This document shows, piece by piece, positions 1 to 10,078 of a stretch of DNA of 64,000 nucleotides. The translations under genes were made by a program, and so were the position numbers. The notes under the pieces are model-generated. The model searched no databases. It saw nothing but the letters and a program-made list of their open reading frames with translations, and was not told the origin of the DNA. This DNA comes from Gaiellasilicea sp038324115. GTDB taxonomy: Bacteria > Actinomycetota > Thermoleophilia > Gaiellales > Gaiellaceae. The number at the start of each line of letters is the position of its first letter. The first letter of the stretch is position 1. The stretch lies in the NCBI GenBank assembly GCA_038324115.1, contig JBBQHQ010000001.1:1-64000 (forward strand), given 5' to 3'.

Positions 1-1
1 C

Positions 2-100
2 CCCGCCGCGGCGGGCGGGCAGGTCGATCTCACGGCCTGGCCGACGGCGCTCTCGCCGCGCGTCTCGCGCGACACGGCGTTCCTTCAGATCCCGCGCTAG
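2..100 (+). CDS. C-terminal end of an unidentified protein (partial)
   Basis: An open frame enters from the left edge and stops at TAG 98-100, giving about 32 residues that end in TAWPTALSPRVSRDTAF and then LQIPR. The segment is too short to name a family. Its stop shares a CTAG palindrome with the stop of the remnant on the opposite strand, so the two frames converge with fully overlapping stops. Codon use fits the GC-rich neighbours. It could be the tail of any soluble enzyme; only the flanking sequence would show which. Confidence 0.4.
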   Translation, partial: PAAAGGQVDLTAWPTALSPRVSRDTAFLQIPR

Positions 101-279
101 CGGGTCGCGGGCGCGAGCGCCGCGATCGCGAGACAGAGCCCGACGACGATGCCGAGCGCAGCCGTCAGCGAGGTCGCGTCCGCGAGGAAGCCGATCAGCG
201 GGGGGCCGACGAGGAACGCTCCGTAGCCGACCGTGGAGACCGCGGCGATCCCGGGCGCCGCCGCGCGCACGCCCGCTGC
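97..279 (-). pseudogene. Remnant of an MFS transporter (last ~60 residues)
   Basis: On the minus strand the last 60 codons before TAG at 97-99 read like the end of a major facilitator transporter. Two hydrophobic stretches are separated by a short loop, with the family-like string YGAFLVGPPLIGFLAD followed by a final helix rich in Leu, Val and Ala. Upstream the frame stays open through ftsK, but there it translates to shadow sequence with no membrane character. The gene therefore seems to have lost its 5' part where ftsK now starts (358). A full MFS protein has about 400 residues. A true short membrane peptide is less likely because there is no good start codon. Confidence 0.55.
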
Positions 280-357
280 GCGATAGGCCATCCGGACGAG
301 GCATCGCGCGAGTGTCGCCGAAAAGGGGTCTCTCGGGTCGCGTCGAACGGCCTCCCT

Positions 358-2574
358 ATGTCTGCCACGAAGAAGGGGCCTGCCAGGAAGAAGAAGCGCC
401 CCCTGAAGCCCCGCACGCCCTCGCGCGTCAAGAAGCGGTCGTCGAAGAAGCGGAAAGCCGCGCGCGGGCACCAGCATCCCGAGCTCTTCGGGCTCGGCCT
501 CGGCGCGGCCGGCCTCTTCCTCGCCTCGCTCCTCTATCTCGGCTGGGAGGGCGGCCTCGTCGGGGAGAAGGTGCAGCTGGGCCTCGACGACGCGATCGGT
601 GCCGCCGCCTACGCCGCCCCCGTCGCGCTCGTCGCCGTGGGCGGCCTGATGCTCTTCCGGAGCGCGCTGATCGACGTCAAGCCCTTCCGCACCGGCCTTG
701 CGGTCACGATCGTGGCGCTCCTGACCACACTCGGCTCCGAGCACGGCGGCTTCGTCGGCGGGGTGCTCGGTGGGGGGCTCGCAAAGCTCCTCGGCGGCAC
801 CGGCTCGTTCCTGGTCGGGCTGACGGCCCTGATCGCAGGTGCGCTCTTGCTCACCGGCGCCTCCGCGGGGGCGATCCTCCGGCGCTCGCACCATCAGCTG
901 CGGATCGCCGGCTCCGCCGCCCGTCGCCGGCTCGAGCGGCCGGAGAAGGCTGCTCAGAGCAACGAGGTCGTCGCGCCGCCGCCGGCGATCGTGCACGAGC
1001 CGCCCGTCGACGTCGTCCACGACTATCCCGACGTGATCTCCGAGGGTCTCGAGCCGCAGCCGCTCGTCCACGACGACCCGGAGGGGGACACCGCCGAGGG
1101 CTGGAACGAGCCGCTCTTCGACGCCGACCGGCCCGACAAGGCCTATGTGCTCCCCGATCGGAAGGTGCTCAAGGTGTCCGCGCCGCAGACGGGGGACACG
1201 ACGAATGCGAACGCGCGCACGGCCGAGGTGCTCGTGAACGCGCTCGCCAACTTCGGGGTCGAGGCGACGATCGTCGGCCAGATCGCCGGGCCGCGGGTGA
1301 CGCGCTACGAGCTCCAGCTCGCGCCGGGGACGAAGGTCTCGAAGGTGGCGGCACTGAAGGACGACCTCTCCTATGCGCTCGCCACGACGGAGATCCGGAT
1401 CCTCGCGCCGATCCCCGGGAAGCAGGCCGTCGGCGTCGAGGTCCCGAACCTCTCGCCGAAGATCGTCACGCTCGGCGATGTCTACGACGACCTTCCCTCG
1501 AGCGCGAGCCCGCTCGCCGTCTGGCTCGGCAAGGACATCTCCGGGAACGCGGTCTGGGCCGATCTCGCCCGGATGCCGCACATCCTGATCGCCGGCACGA
1601 CCGGCTCGGGCAAGTCCGGCTGCATCAACACGATCCTGACCTCGATCCTGCTCCGCTCGACCCCGGACGAGGTGCGGATGATCCTGATCGACCCGAAGCG
1701 GATCGAGCTCAACTACTACGAGTCGATCCCGCACCTCCTGACGCCCGTCGTCTCGAGCCCCAAGGAGGCATCCGCCGTCCTCACGAACGTCGTAGCCGAG
1801 ATGGAGCGCCGCTACGAGCGCCTCTCGATCGTCCGCGCCCGCAACCTCCCCGAGGCGAACCGCGCCTTCCGGGCCCGCGGGGAGGACCCGCTGCCGTACC
1901 TCCTCGTCGTGATCGACGAGCTCGCCGACCTGATGATGATCGCGCCGCAGGCGGTCGAGGACTCGATCATCCGGCTCGCGCAGAAGTCGCGCGCCGTCGG
2001 GATCCACCTCGTCCTCGCGACCCAGCGCCCCTCCGTGGACGTGATCACCGGGATGATCAAGGCGAACGTGCCGAGCCGGATCGCCTTCGCCGTCTCCAGC
2101 CAGACCGACTCGCGCGTGATCCTGGACGGTGCCGGCGCCGAGAGCCTCCTCGGTCAGGGCGACATGCTCTTCAAGCCTCTCGGCACCTCGCGACTCCAGC
2201 GGGTTCAGGGCGCATACGTGAGCGAGGACGAGGTCGCGTTCGTGGTCGAGCAGTGCCGCCACCAGCGCGAGCAGCAGCTCGACGCGAGCCTGCTCGAGGC
2301 ACCCGAGCTCGAGGATCACGACCTCGACCCGCACGACGGCGAGTTCGATCCCGACGAGGACCCGTTGCTGGAGCAGGCGATCGAGATCGTCGTCCAGACG
2401 CAGACCGCCTCCGTCAGCCTGATCCAGCGGCGCCTGCGCGTCGGCTACACACGGGCCGGGCGCCTGGTCGACATGCTCGAGCGGCGCGGGATCATCTCGG
2501 GCTACGAGGGCTCCAAGCCCCGCCGGGTGCTCGTGGACGAGGCCGAGCTCGAGCGCTTCGTCGCCGCGCCCTAG
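358..2574 (+). CDS. ftsK: DNA translocase FtsK/SpoIIIE
   Basis: This septal ATPase pumps chromosomal DNA through the closing division site. The 738-residue protein has a very basic N-terminus (KK/RK-rich, residues 4-40), then four hydrophobic segments at about 45-170, a variable acidic linker (about 200-260) and the RecA-like motor. Walker A is GTTGSGKS at 413-420 and Walker B ends in D520-E521. The last ~65 residues form the gamma winged helix that reads KOPS-type sites. Length is normal for an actinobacterial FtsK. ATG 358 is chosen because the basic tail and membrane segments follow directly. The gene stands alone; the next one begins 94 bp later with its own strong ribosome site. Confidence 0.97.
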   Translation: MSATKKGPARKKKRPLKPRTPSRVKKRSSKKRKAARGHQHPELFGLGLGAAGLFLASLLYLGWEGGLVGEKVQLGLDDAIGAAAYAAPVALVAVGGLMLFRSALIDVKPFRTGLAVTIVALLTTLGSEHGGFVGGVLGGGLAKLLGGTGSFLVGLTALIAGALLLTGASAGAILRRSHHQLRIAGSAARRRLERPEKAAQSNEVVAPPPAIVHEPPVDVVHDYPDVISEGLEPQPLVHDDPEGDTAEGWNEPLFDADRPDKAYVLPDRKVLKVSAPQTGDTTNANARTAEVLVNALANFGVEATIVGQIAGPRVTRYELQLAPGTKVSKVAALKDDLSYALATTEIRILAPIPGKQAVGVEVPNLSPKIVTLGDVYDDLPSSASPLAVWLGKDISGNAVWADLARMPHILIAGTTGSGKSGCINTILTSILLRSTPDEVRMILIDPKRIELNYYESIPHLLTPVVSSPKEASAVLTNVVAEMERRYERLSIVRARNLPEANRAFRARGEDPLPYLLVVIDELADLMMIAPQAVEDSIIRLAQKSRAVGIHLVLATQRPSVDVITGMIKANVPSRIAFAVSSQTDSRVILDGAGAESLLGQGDMLFKPLGTSRLQRVQGAYVSEDEVAFVVEQCRHQREQQLDASLLEAPELEDHDLDPHDGEFDPDEDPLLEQAIEIVVQTQTASVSLIQRRLRVGYTRAGRLVDMLERRGIISGYEGSKPRRVLVDEAELERFVAAP

Positions 2575-2668
2575 CGCGAATCGAACGTCAGGTCTTTCCT
2601 TCGGCGCCAACTTGCGATGTAATCACACGTCGAAGAGTGGTGGTGGTTGTTTTTCCTAAGGAGGGTAT

Positions 2669-3745
2669 GTGAAGGCACGTAAATTCATGCTGCTCGTGGC
2701 AGCGGCGCTGATCGCCGTCGTGACGCTCGTCGTCACCGGCACCAGCTCCGCCCGTCCCGCCGCAGCACCGACCGCATCCGCGGCTCCCGCGGTAGCGGCG
2801 AAGTACCGGGTCGCGCTCGTGACGGACATCGGCGGCCTCGACGACCGCGGCTTCAACTTCCTCGCGAACCAGGGCCTGACCCGCGCGAAGAAGCAGCTCG
2901 GCGTCGACGGCCGCGTCTTCATCTCGAAGTCGAACGCCGACTACGTCCCGAATCTCTCGACGGCTGCTCGCCAGGGCTACAACCTGGTCATCGGCGTCGG
3001 GTTCCTGATGGCGGATGCGATCGGCACCGTCGCGAAGGCGTTCCCGAACACGAAGTTCGCGATCATCGACAACAGCGGTGTCGGCCTCAAGGGCAACCCG
3101 AAGAACGTCCGTGGCCTGCTCTTCAAGGAGCAGGAGGCCGGCTTCCTCGTCGGCTGGCTCGCGGCCAAGGAGGTCACCCTGCATCCGAGGGGCGGCAACC
3201 TGATGCTCGGTGCCGTCGGCGGCCTCAAGATCCCGCCGGTCGACCGCTTCATCGCGGGCTACTACGCGGGCGCCAAGCTGGCGAACCCGAGGGTCAAGGT
3301 CGTGCACAACTACTCCCAGGACTTCGTCGACCAGGCGAAGTGCAAGGAGCAGGCACTGAACATGATCGCCAACGGCGCGGGTGTCGTCTTCCAGGTCGCC
3401 GGTCAGTGCGGCCTCGGAGTCCTCTCCGCGGCGAAGGAAAAGAAGGTGTTCGGGATCGGCGTCGACGCCGACCAGGGCTACCTCGGCAACCACGTGCTCA
3501 CGAGCGCGACGAAGAAGGTCGACGTCGCGGTCTACACCACGGTCGCAGCCGGCCAGAAGGCCGGTGCGAAGCTCCGCATGAACTTCAACGCCATCTTCAA
3601 CGTGAAGAACGGCGGTGTCGGTTACGGCAAGGTCTCCAACCGTGTCCCCGGCAACCTCAAGAAGGGGATCGAGTCGGTCCGCACGCAGATCGCCTCGGGC
3701 AAGATCAAGGTCCGGCAGCAGAGCCCGCCCGCAACGACGGGCTAG
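2669..3745 (+). CDS. BMP-family substrate-binding protein, paralogue 1
   Basis: A PnrA/BmpA-type periplasmic binding protein, expected to capture purine nucleosides for the ABC importer encoded downstream. The GTG start at 2669 lies 2 nt after a strong AAGGAGGGT site (2658-2666); the ATG at 2667 runs into TGA at once. The 358-residue protein has a basic start and a hydrophobic helix (about 7-25), but no cysteine near the cleavage region. It therefore lacks a lipobox, unlike its neighbour at 3811. Family-like segments include VTDIGGLDDRGFNFLANQG near residue 50 and KIPPVDRFIAGYYAG. The mature part is closely similar to paralogue 2, which suggests tandem duplication. Confidence 0.93.
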   Translation: MKARKFMLLVAAALIAVVTLVVTGTSSARPAAAPTASAAPAVAAKYRVALVTDIGGLDDRGFNFLANQGLTRAKKQLGVDGRVFISKSNADYVPNLSTAARQGYNLVIGVGFLMADAIGTVAKAFPNTKFAIIDNSGVGLKGNPKNVRGLLFKEQEAGFLVGWLAAKEVTLHPRGGNLMLGAVGGLKIPPVDRFIAGYYAGAKLANPRVKVVHNYSQDFVDQAKCKEQALNMIANGAGVVFQVAGQCGLGVLSAAKEKKVFGIGVDADQGYLGNHVLTSATKKVDVAVYTTVAAGQKAGAKLRMNFNAIFNVKNGGVGYGKVSNRVPGNLKKGIESVRTQIASGKIKVRQQSPPATTG

Positions 3746-3759
3746 GCAGCAGCAAGGCT

Positions 3760-3792
3760 CGGGAGGGGCGGGTTTCGAATCCGCCCCTCCCG
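3760..3792 (+). terminator. Strong hairpin between the two BMP genes
   Basis: Arms of 12 bp, CGGGAGGGGCGG (3760-3771) and CCGCCCCTCCCG (3781-3792), enclose a 9-nt loop 15 bp after the first BMP stop. A weak pyrimidine run (TATCTCTCTT) follows. It may terminate part of transcription or protect the upstream mRNA, so that paralogue 1 is made in larger amounts than the genes beyond it. Confidence 0.6.
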
Positions 3793-3810
3793 GTATCTCT
3801 CTTGGAGAAC

Positions 3811-4878
3811 ATGCGCCGAAGCTCTCTTCTCGTTCTGCCTGCGCTCCTCGCGCTGCTCGTCGTGAGCGGTTGCGGCGGCAGCGACGGCGAGAGCTCGGGC
3901 ACGACCGCGGCGCCGGCAGCCACCACGGAGGCGACCCCGCCTGCGGGGCGGGGGATCAAGGTCGGGCTCGTCACCGACATCGGCGGCCTGGACGATCGCT
4001 CGTTCAACTTCCTCGCCAACCAGGGCCTGGCCCGGGCGAAGGAGCAGCTGGGGATCCAGGGCCGCGTGGTTGTCTCCCGCTCGAACGCCGACTACGTCCC
4101 GAACCTCGCCACGCTCGCGAAGCAGGGGTACGACCTCGTCGTCGGCGTCGGCTTCCTGATGGCCGACGCGGTCGAGACCGTCGCCGGCGAGTTCCCCGAC
4201 GTGCAGTTCGCGATCATCGACTACTCGCAGGCCGCGATGCCCTCGAAGCCGAAGAACGTCCGCGGCCTCCTTTTCAAGGAGCAGGAGGCGGGCTTCCTCG
4301 TCGGCTACCTCGCGGGTCTCGTCGTCGGCGAGGCAGGCGGCTCGAACCAGACGATCAGCTCGGTTGGCGGTCAGAAGATCCCGCCGGTCGACCGGTACAT
4401 CGCCGGCTACCAGGCGGGTGCGAAGGCTGCCAACCCGAAGGTGAAGACGCTGAACGGCTACTCCCAGGACTTCGTCGACCAGGCGAAGTGCAAGGAGATC
4501 GCGCTGAACCAGATCGCGCGAGGGTCCTCCGTGGTCTTCCAGGTGGCCGGCCAGTGCGGCCTCGGCGCCCTCAATGCGGCGAAGGAGCAGAACGTGAGCG
4601 GGATCGGCGTCGACGCCGACCAGGCCTTCCTCGGCGACTACGTCCTCACGAGCGCCCTCAAGAAGGTCGACGTGGCGGTCTTCCAGACCGTCCAGACCGT
4701 TCAGGACGGCACCTTCACCGGGGGCAACGACACCGTCTTCGACGTCGCCTCGGGCGGCGTCGGGCTGGGCAAGATCGCCGCGAGCGTCCCCGGAGAGCTC
4801 GTCGCGAAGGTCAAGCAGCAGCAGGAGCGGATCGCCGCCGGAAACATCTCCATCCCGGAGACGATCGGCGGCTCGTAA
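3811..4878 (+). CDS. BMP-family nucleoside-binding lipoprotein, paralogue 2
   Basis: A 355-residue substrate-binding lipoprotein of the BMP/PnrA family. ATG 3811 follows TTGGAG at 3802. The signal peptide ends in a good lipobox (VVSGC), so lipid anchoring at about Cys-21 is expected; a Gly/Ser/Thr/Ala linker follows. The mature domain repeats the landmarks of paralogue 1: GGLDDRSFNFLANQG, SRSNADYVPNL, VGVGFLMADAVETV, GQKIPPVDRYIAGYQAG and SQDFVDQAKCKE. The ATPase and two permease genes follow on the same strand, the layout of nucleoside importers such as NupNOPQ. Substrate preference between the paralogues cannot be read from sequence. Confidence 0.94.
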   Translation: MRRSSLLVLPALLALLVVSGCGGSDGESSGTTAAPAATTEATPPAGRGIKVGLVTDIGGLDDRSFNFLANQGLARAKEQLGIQGRVVVSRSNADYVPNLATLAKQGYDLVVGVGFLMADAVETVAGEFPDVQFAIIDYSQAAMPSKPKNVRGLLFKEQEAGFLVGYLAGLVVGEAGGSNQTISSVGGQKIPPVDRYIAGYQAGAKAANPKVKTLNGYSQDFVDQAKCKEIALNQIARGSSVVFQVAGQCGLGALNAAKEQNVSGIGVDADQAFLGDYVLTSALKKVDVAVFQTVQTVQDGTFTGGNDTVFDVASGGVGLGKIAASVPGELVAKVKQQQERIAAGNISIPETIGGS

Positions 4879-4912
4879 GCCGCTTCTCTGCATTGCGTCC
4901 GCTCTAGCACCG

Positions 4913-4918
4913 TAGACT
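4913..4918 (+). promoter_or_regulatory. -10 box TAGACT for a leaderless ABC ATPase mRNA
   Basis: TAGACT lies 7 nt before ATG 4926, with no Shine-Dalgarno sequence in between. That places the expected transcript start on or next to the start codon. The ATPase and permeases may thus have a promoter separate from the BMP genes. Confidence 0.5.
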
Positions 4919-4925
4919 CGCCGCG

Positions 4926-6448
<1,523 letters not shown>

Positions 6449-6452
<4 letters not shown>

Positions 6453-7780
6453 GCACGCCGGAGGACAACAAGCCCGGGAACGGCGAGGAGGTCGAGAGCC
6501 CGAGCACCGACCCCGACTACGCGCCGAGCGTCGCGGCGAAGATCGACGTCTGGTCGAAGGCCGGCGGCCTCTTCGTGCCGCTGCTGACGACGCTCCTCGC
6601 GTTCTTCATCGGCGGGCTCGTCGTTCTCGTCACCACAGGCAAGAACCCGATCACGACCTATCAGGAGATCTTCAAGGGCGCCGGCCTGAACTGGTTCTTC
6701 CATGTCGGCAGCTACGAGGCGACCCTGCCGTTCAGCGACACGAAGGTCTGGTTCCCCTGGAACACCGGCAGCGTCCCGGACGACCAGGTCTCGTTCCTCG
6801 CCGGGCTGAACCTGCAGCAGACGCTGATCATCTGGATCCCGCTCGTCCTGACCGGGCTCGCGGTCGCGTTCGCCTTCCGCTGCGGCATGTTCAACATCGG
6901 CGGCCAGGGCCAGTACCTCGTCGGCGCGATCATGGCCGTCTGGGTCGGCTCGTCGCTGCCGGGACTGCCGAGCGCGCTCCACATCATCGTCGCGGCGGCC
7001 GCAGGCGCGCTCGTCGGCGCCGCGTACGCCGGGATCGCGGGGCTGCTGAAAGCGCTCGTGGGGACGCACGAGGTGATCTCGACGATCATGTTGAACTGGA
7101 TCGCGATCTGGACCGGGGTGTTCTTATTCGGCCTCGGCGGCCCCCTGCAGAACTCGAACCCCGGCGGCGAGTCGGTCCCCGTCTCGAACGACATCCTCGA
7201 CGAGTCGAAGCTGAAGGTCTTCTGGGGGGAGCCGCTCCTGCAGGGGCTCCATCTCGGCTTCCTGATCGCGATCTCCGGACTCGTCGTCTACTGGATCACG
7301 TTGAACCGGACGACGCTCGGCTACGAGGTGCGCGCCGTCGGCTTCAGCCCGGAGGCTGCCCGGTACGGAGGCATCTCGGTTGCGCGCAACTACTTCCTGG
7401 CGATGGCGATCTCGGGCACGTTCGCCGGCCTCGCGGGCGCCGTGGACATCCTCGGCTGGCAGTTCCGGATCAACACGAACGACGTCCTGACGACGTCGAT
7501 CGGGTTCGTCGGGATCGCGGTCGCGCTCCTAGGGCGTAACACGGCGATCGGCGTCGGCCTGGCGGGGCTGCTCTTCGCGGCGCTCGTCACGGGCACATCG
7601 ACGCGGAATCTCGACCCCGAGATCTTCCGACCGGAGCTCGCGTCCAACCTGACGCTCCTGATTCAGGGGCTCGTCGTCCTCTTCGTCGGCGCGGACGTGA
7701 TCATCCTCTCGCTCTTCAACCTCCGAAAGCGCAGGCGGCAGGCGCCGACCGTGCCCCGCGTGGAGAGCACCGATGTCTAG
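6449..7780 (+). CDS. Nucleoside ABC importer, permease subunit 1
   Basis: A 443-residue integral membrane protein of the BPD_transp_2 family (NupP/YufP type). A polar N-terminal tail of about 40 residues precedes the first hydrophobic helix (LFVPLLTTLLAFFIGGLVV). A periplasmic loop of about 60 residues follows, and then a series of helices containing MFNIGGQGQYLVGAI and STIMLNWIA, which are typical of this family. The GTG start sits inside the ATPase stop, and the 3' end overlaps the second permease by 8 bp. Together with the gene at 7773 it should form the heterodimeric channel. Confidence 0.94.
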
Positions 7781-8963
7781 CCTCGTCGGCAGGCTGCCAC
7801 GCGGCCCTCGGGGCCTCGCCTGGCTCGGGATCCTGATCGGGCTCACGGCCTTCTGGGTCGCCCTGCCGCCGCTGAAGCTGCGCACGCCGCTCGTACCGGC
7901 CGTGATCGGTCTCGTCGCGCTCGCGCTCGGGATCTACGCGGTCTCGCAGGGCGTGCGGCGGCTCGGGTGGGGGGCGGTCATCGCCGGGATCGGCGGGATC
8001 GGGCTCGGTTACCTGGCCACCCGCTCGAGCGTCGATCACCTCGACCAGGTGATCGTCTGGTCGGCGCTGATCGCCGCGATGCTGCGCTTCGCCACGCCGC
8101 TCGCGTTCGCAGCGATGGGCGGGATCTTCTCCGAGCGGAGCGGCGTCGTGAACATCGGCCTCGAGGGGATGATGCTGACCGGCGCGTTCTTCGGGATCCT
8201 CGCGGCCGACAAGCTCAACTCGTGGATCCTCGGCCTCGTCTGCGCGGCGCTCGCGGGGGGGCTGATGGCCCTCATCCATGCCTTCTTCGCGATCCAGCTC
8301 CGGGCCGACCAGATCGTCGGCGGCACCGCGATCAACTTCCTCGCGCTCGGGATCACGGGATACCTGTTCATCGACGTCTACGGCGGCCAGGGCACGCCCA
8401 CGGACGTCTCCGAGATCCCCGACGTCCACCTGGCGTTCCTCTCCGACTGGTACTTCCTGGGGCCGATCTTCGGCCAGCTCAACCTGATGATCTGGCTCGC
8501 GTTCGTGACGGTACTGGTCTCGTGGATCGTCCTCTTCAAGACCCCGGTCGGGCTTCGGATCAGGGCGGTCGGCGAGCATCCGCGCGCCGCCGAGACGGTC
8601 GGGATCCCGGTCTACGCGACCCGATATGCCGCCGTCGTTCTCTCGGGCGTCCTCGCGGCGCTCGGCGGCGCCTATCTCTCGATCGGGTTCGTCAACTCGT
8701 TCAACCAGAACATGACCGTCGGGAAGGGCTTCATCGCGCTCGCCGCCGTGATCTTCGGGAACTGGCGCCCCTGGGGTGCGGCCGCCGCGGCGCTGCTCTT
8801 CGGCTTCTCGAGCGCCCTCGCGCAGCGGCTGCCCGCCTACTCCGAGTCGGCCGCCGTCCTCTTTCAGGCGCTGCCCTACGTGCTCACCCTGATCGCGGTC
8901 GCCGGTGTGATCGGCCGCTCGATTCCGCCTGCGGCGGTCGGCCGTCCCTACCGCAAGCAGTAA
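7773..8963 (+). CDS. Nucleoside ABC importer, permease subunit 2
   Basis: The second permease (396 residues; NupQ/YufQ type) of the importer. It starts with ATG 7773 inside the end of the first permease gene. Two or three helices at about 15-80 precede the conserved core, which contains GIFSERSGVVNIGLEGMML, a hallmark of this permease branch, and later AVGEHPRAAETVGI, the cytoplasmic coupling region. The final residues are basic (GRPYRKQ). With the two BMP proteins and the double ATPase this completes a nucleoside uptake system. Confidence 0.94.
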   Translation: MSSLVGRLPRGPRGLAWLGILIGLTAFWVALPPLKLRTPLVPAVIGLVALALGIYAVSQGVRRLGWGAVIAGIGGIGLGYLATRSSVDHLDQVIVWSALIAAMLRFATPLAFAAMGGIFSERSGVVNIGLEGMMLTGAFFGILAADKLNSWILGLVCAALAGGLMALIHAFFAIQLRADQIVGGTAINFLALGITGYLFIDVYGGQGTPTDVSEIPDVHLAFLSDWYFLGPIFGQLNLMIWLAFVTVLVSWIVLFKTPVGLRIRAVGEHPRAAETVGIPVYATRYAAVVLSGVLAALGGAYLSIGFVNSFNQNMTVGKGFIALAAVIFGNWRPWGAAAAALLFGFSSALAQRLPAYSESAAVLFQALPYVLTLIAVAGVIGRSIPPAAVGRPYRKQ

Positions 8964-9030
8964 CGGCGGCTCCCTGCGTCCCGGTGGGGCGAAGGGAGCC
9001 GTCCTCCTCGGCCTGCTCGCGGCGGCGGTC

Positions 9031-9300
9031 GTGCCCGCCGCGATCGTGGCGACGCGGTGGTCGGGCGCGTACGGCCTCCTCCATGCCGGGTTCGCGATCC
9101 CGGTCGCGATCGTGCTGGGGATCGCCGCCATGGGCCTCGCGCGGCGCGCGCGGGAGCGCTCCCGCCGGACGATCGCGGGAGCGGAAGCCCGGCCCAGCGT
9201 GACGATCGCGCGTACGCTCGGGCTGGCCGGGATCCTGATCGGGGTCACCGGGGCGATGGCGATCGGCGTCTATCTCGTGCTCAAGGCGGTCTCGGGCTAG
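9031..9300 (+). CDS. Small hydrophobic membrane protein, function unknown
   Basis: An open frame of at least 89 residues with hydrophobic helices around 12-35 and 60-85, separated by an Arg-rich loop (RRARERSRRT). The frame is open upstream to 8911, and a further hydrophobic stretch (VLLGLLAAAVVPAAIV) begins before GTG 9031. The natural start may therefore be a non-standard codon such as CTG 8974, giving three membrane helices. It lies 67 bp or less after the permease gene and just before the RodZ-like gene. I do not recognise a family. It could be an accessory membrane protein of either neighbour. Confidence 0.6.
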   Translation: MPAAIVATRWSGAYGLLHAGFAIPVAIVLGIAAMGLARRARERSRRTIAGAEARPSVTIARTLGLAGILIGVTGAMAIGVYLVLKAVSG

Positions 9301-9321
9301 GCCGGCACGGCCGAAGGCCGC

Positions 9322-9327
9322 TACGAT
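9322..9327 (+). promoter_or_regulatory. -10 box TACGAT for leaderless RodZ-like gene
   Basis: TACGAT lies 6 nt upstream of GTG 9334. No ribosome site is present between the box and the start, consistent with a leaderless message. Confidence 0.5.
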
Positions 9328-9333
9328 CGTCAC

Positions 9334-10068
9334 GTGTTCGAGATCGGAAACAGCCTCCGCGAGGCTCGTCTCCGCCAGCATCTTGACTTTCCGGATGCGG
9401 AGCACGGGACGAAGATTCGCGGCAAGTACCTGCGCGCGCTCGAAGAGGAGCGCTTCGAGGTGCTGCCGTCGCACACCTACGTCAAGGGCTTCCTTCGCAG
9501 CTACGCGGACTTCCTCGGGCTTGACGGTCAGCTCTACGTGGACGAGTACAACTCCCGCTTCGTCAGCGGGGAGGACGACATGCCGATGCGCGCCCGCCGC
9601 GTCCCGGCTGCGCGCGGCCGCCGTCGCGAGCGCCGCGAGTCGAACATCGTCCTGCTCGCGCTGCTCGTGATCGCGCTCGTGACAGCGCTCGTGATCGCCG
9701 CGTGGAAGTACGGCGGCTCCGAGCCGCAAGCGGTTCCCGGTCTGAAGACGACACCCACCACGACGCAGAAGCCCGCGCCCGTGTCGCCGGCTCCGACGGG
9801 GACTGCGATCCTCGAGATCGCCGCCCGGACCGGCGGCTCGTTCGTGGTCGTCAGGCGCGGCGGGGCGGATGGGCTCGTCGAGTACAGCGGCACGATCGAG
9901 CAGGGACAGCGCCAGCGGTTCACGGGCACGCTGCTCTGGTTCCAGATTCGCCGGCCCAAGAACGTCCTCGTCAAGTTGAACGGCAACCGGGCCAAGCTCC
10001 CGCTCGTCGTCAAGACGAACGGCCTCTTCGCGACCGCGAAGCGCATCTCCGTCAACGATCCTTCTTGA
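9334..10068 (+). CDS. RodZ-like helix-turn-helix membrane protein
   Basis: A 244-residue protein with RodZ architecture. The N-terminal HTH_25 domain (about 1-75) contains GNSLREARLRQ and the KYLRALEEERFEVLPSHTYVKGFLRSYA-type core. A basic juxtamembrane segment (about 85-105, many Arg) precedes one membrane helix (NIVLLALLVIALVTALVIAA). A Pro/Thr linker and a C-terminal beta-rich DUF4115-like domain (about 150-244) follow. RodZ links MreB to the cell-wall machinery; similar actinobacterial proteins occur without MreB. Start GTG 9334 is set by the HTH start and the -10 box. It precedes cinA by 10 bp. Confidence 0.85.
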   Translation: MFEIGNSLREARLRQHLDFPDAEHGTKIRGKYLRALEEERFEVLPSHTYVKGFLRSYADFLGLDGQLYVDEYNSRFVSGEDDMPMRARRVPAARGRRRERRESNIVLLALLVIALVTALVIAAWKYGGSEPQAVPGLKTTPTTTQKPAPVSPAPTGTAILEIAARTGGSFVVVRRGGADGLVEYSGTIEQGQRQRFTGTLLWFQIRRPKNVLVKLNGNRAKLPLVVKTNGLFATAKRISVNDPS

Positions 10069-10078
10069 GTCCCGCCCG

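Noticed and set aside
97..2610. A minus-strand frame of 837 codons across ftsK
   Set aside because: Only its last ~60 codons look like a protein (MFS remnant). The rest is the GC-rich antisense shadow of ftsK, low in hydrophobic pattern and rich in Arg, Asp and Gly.
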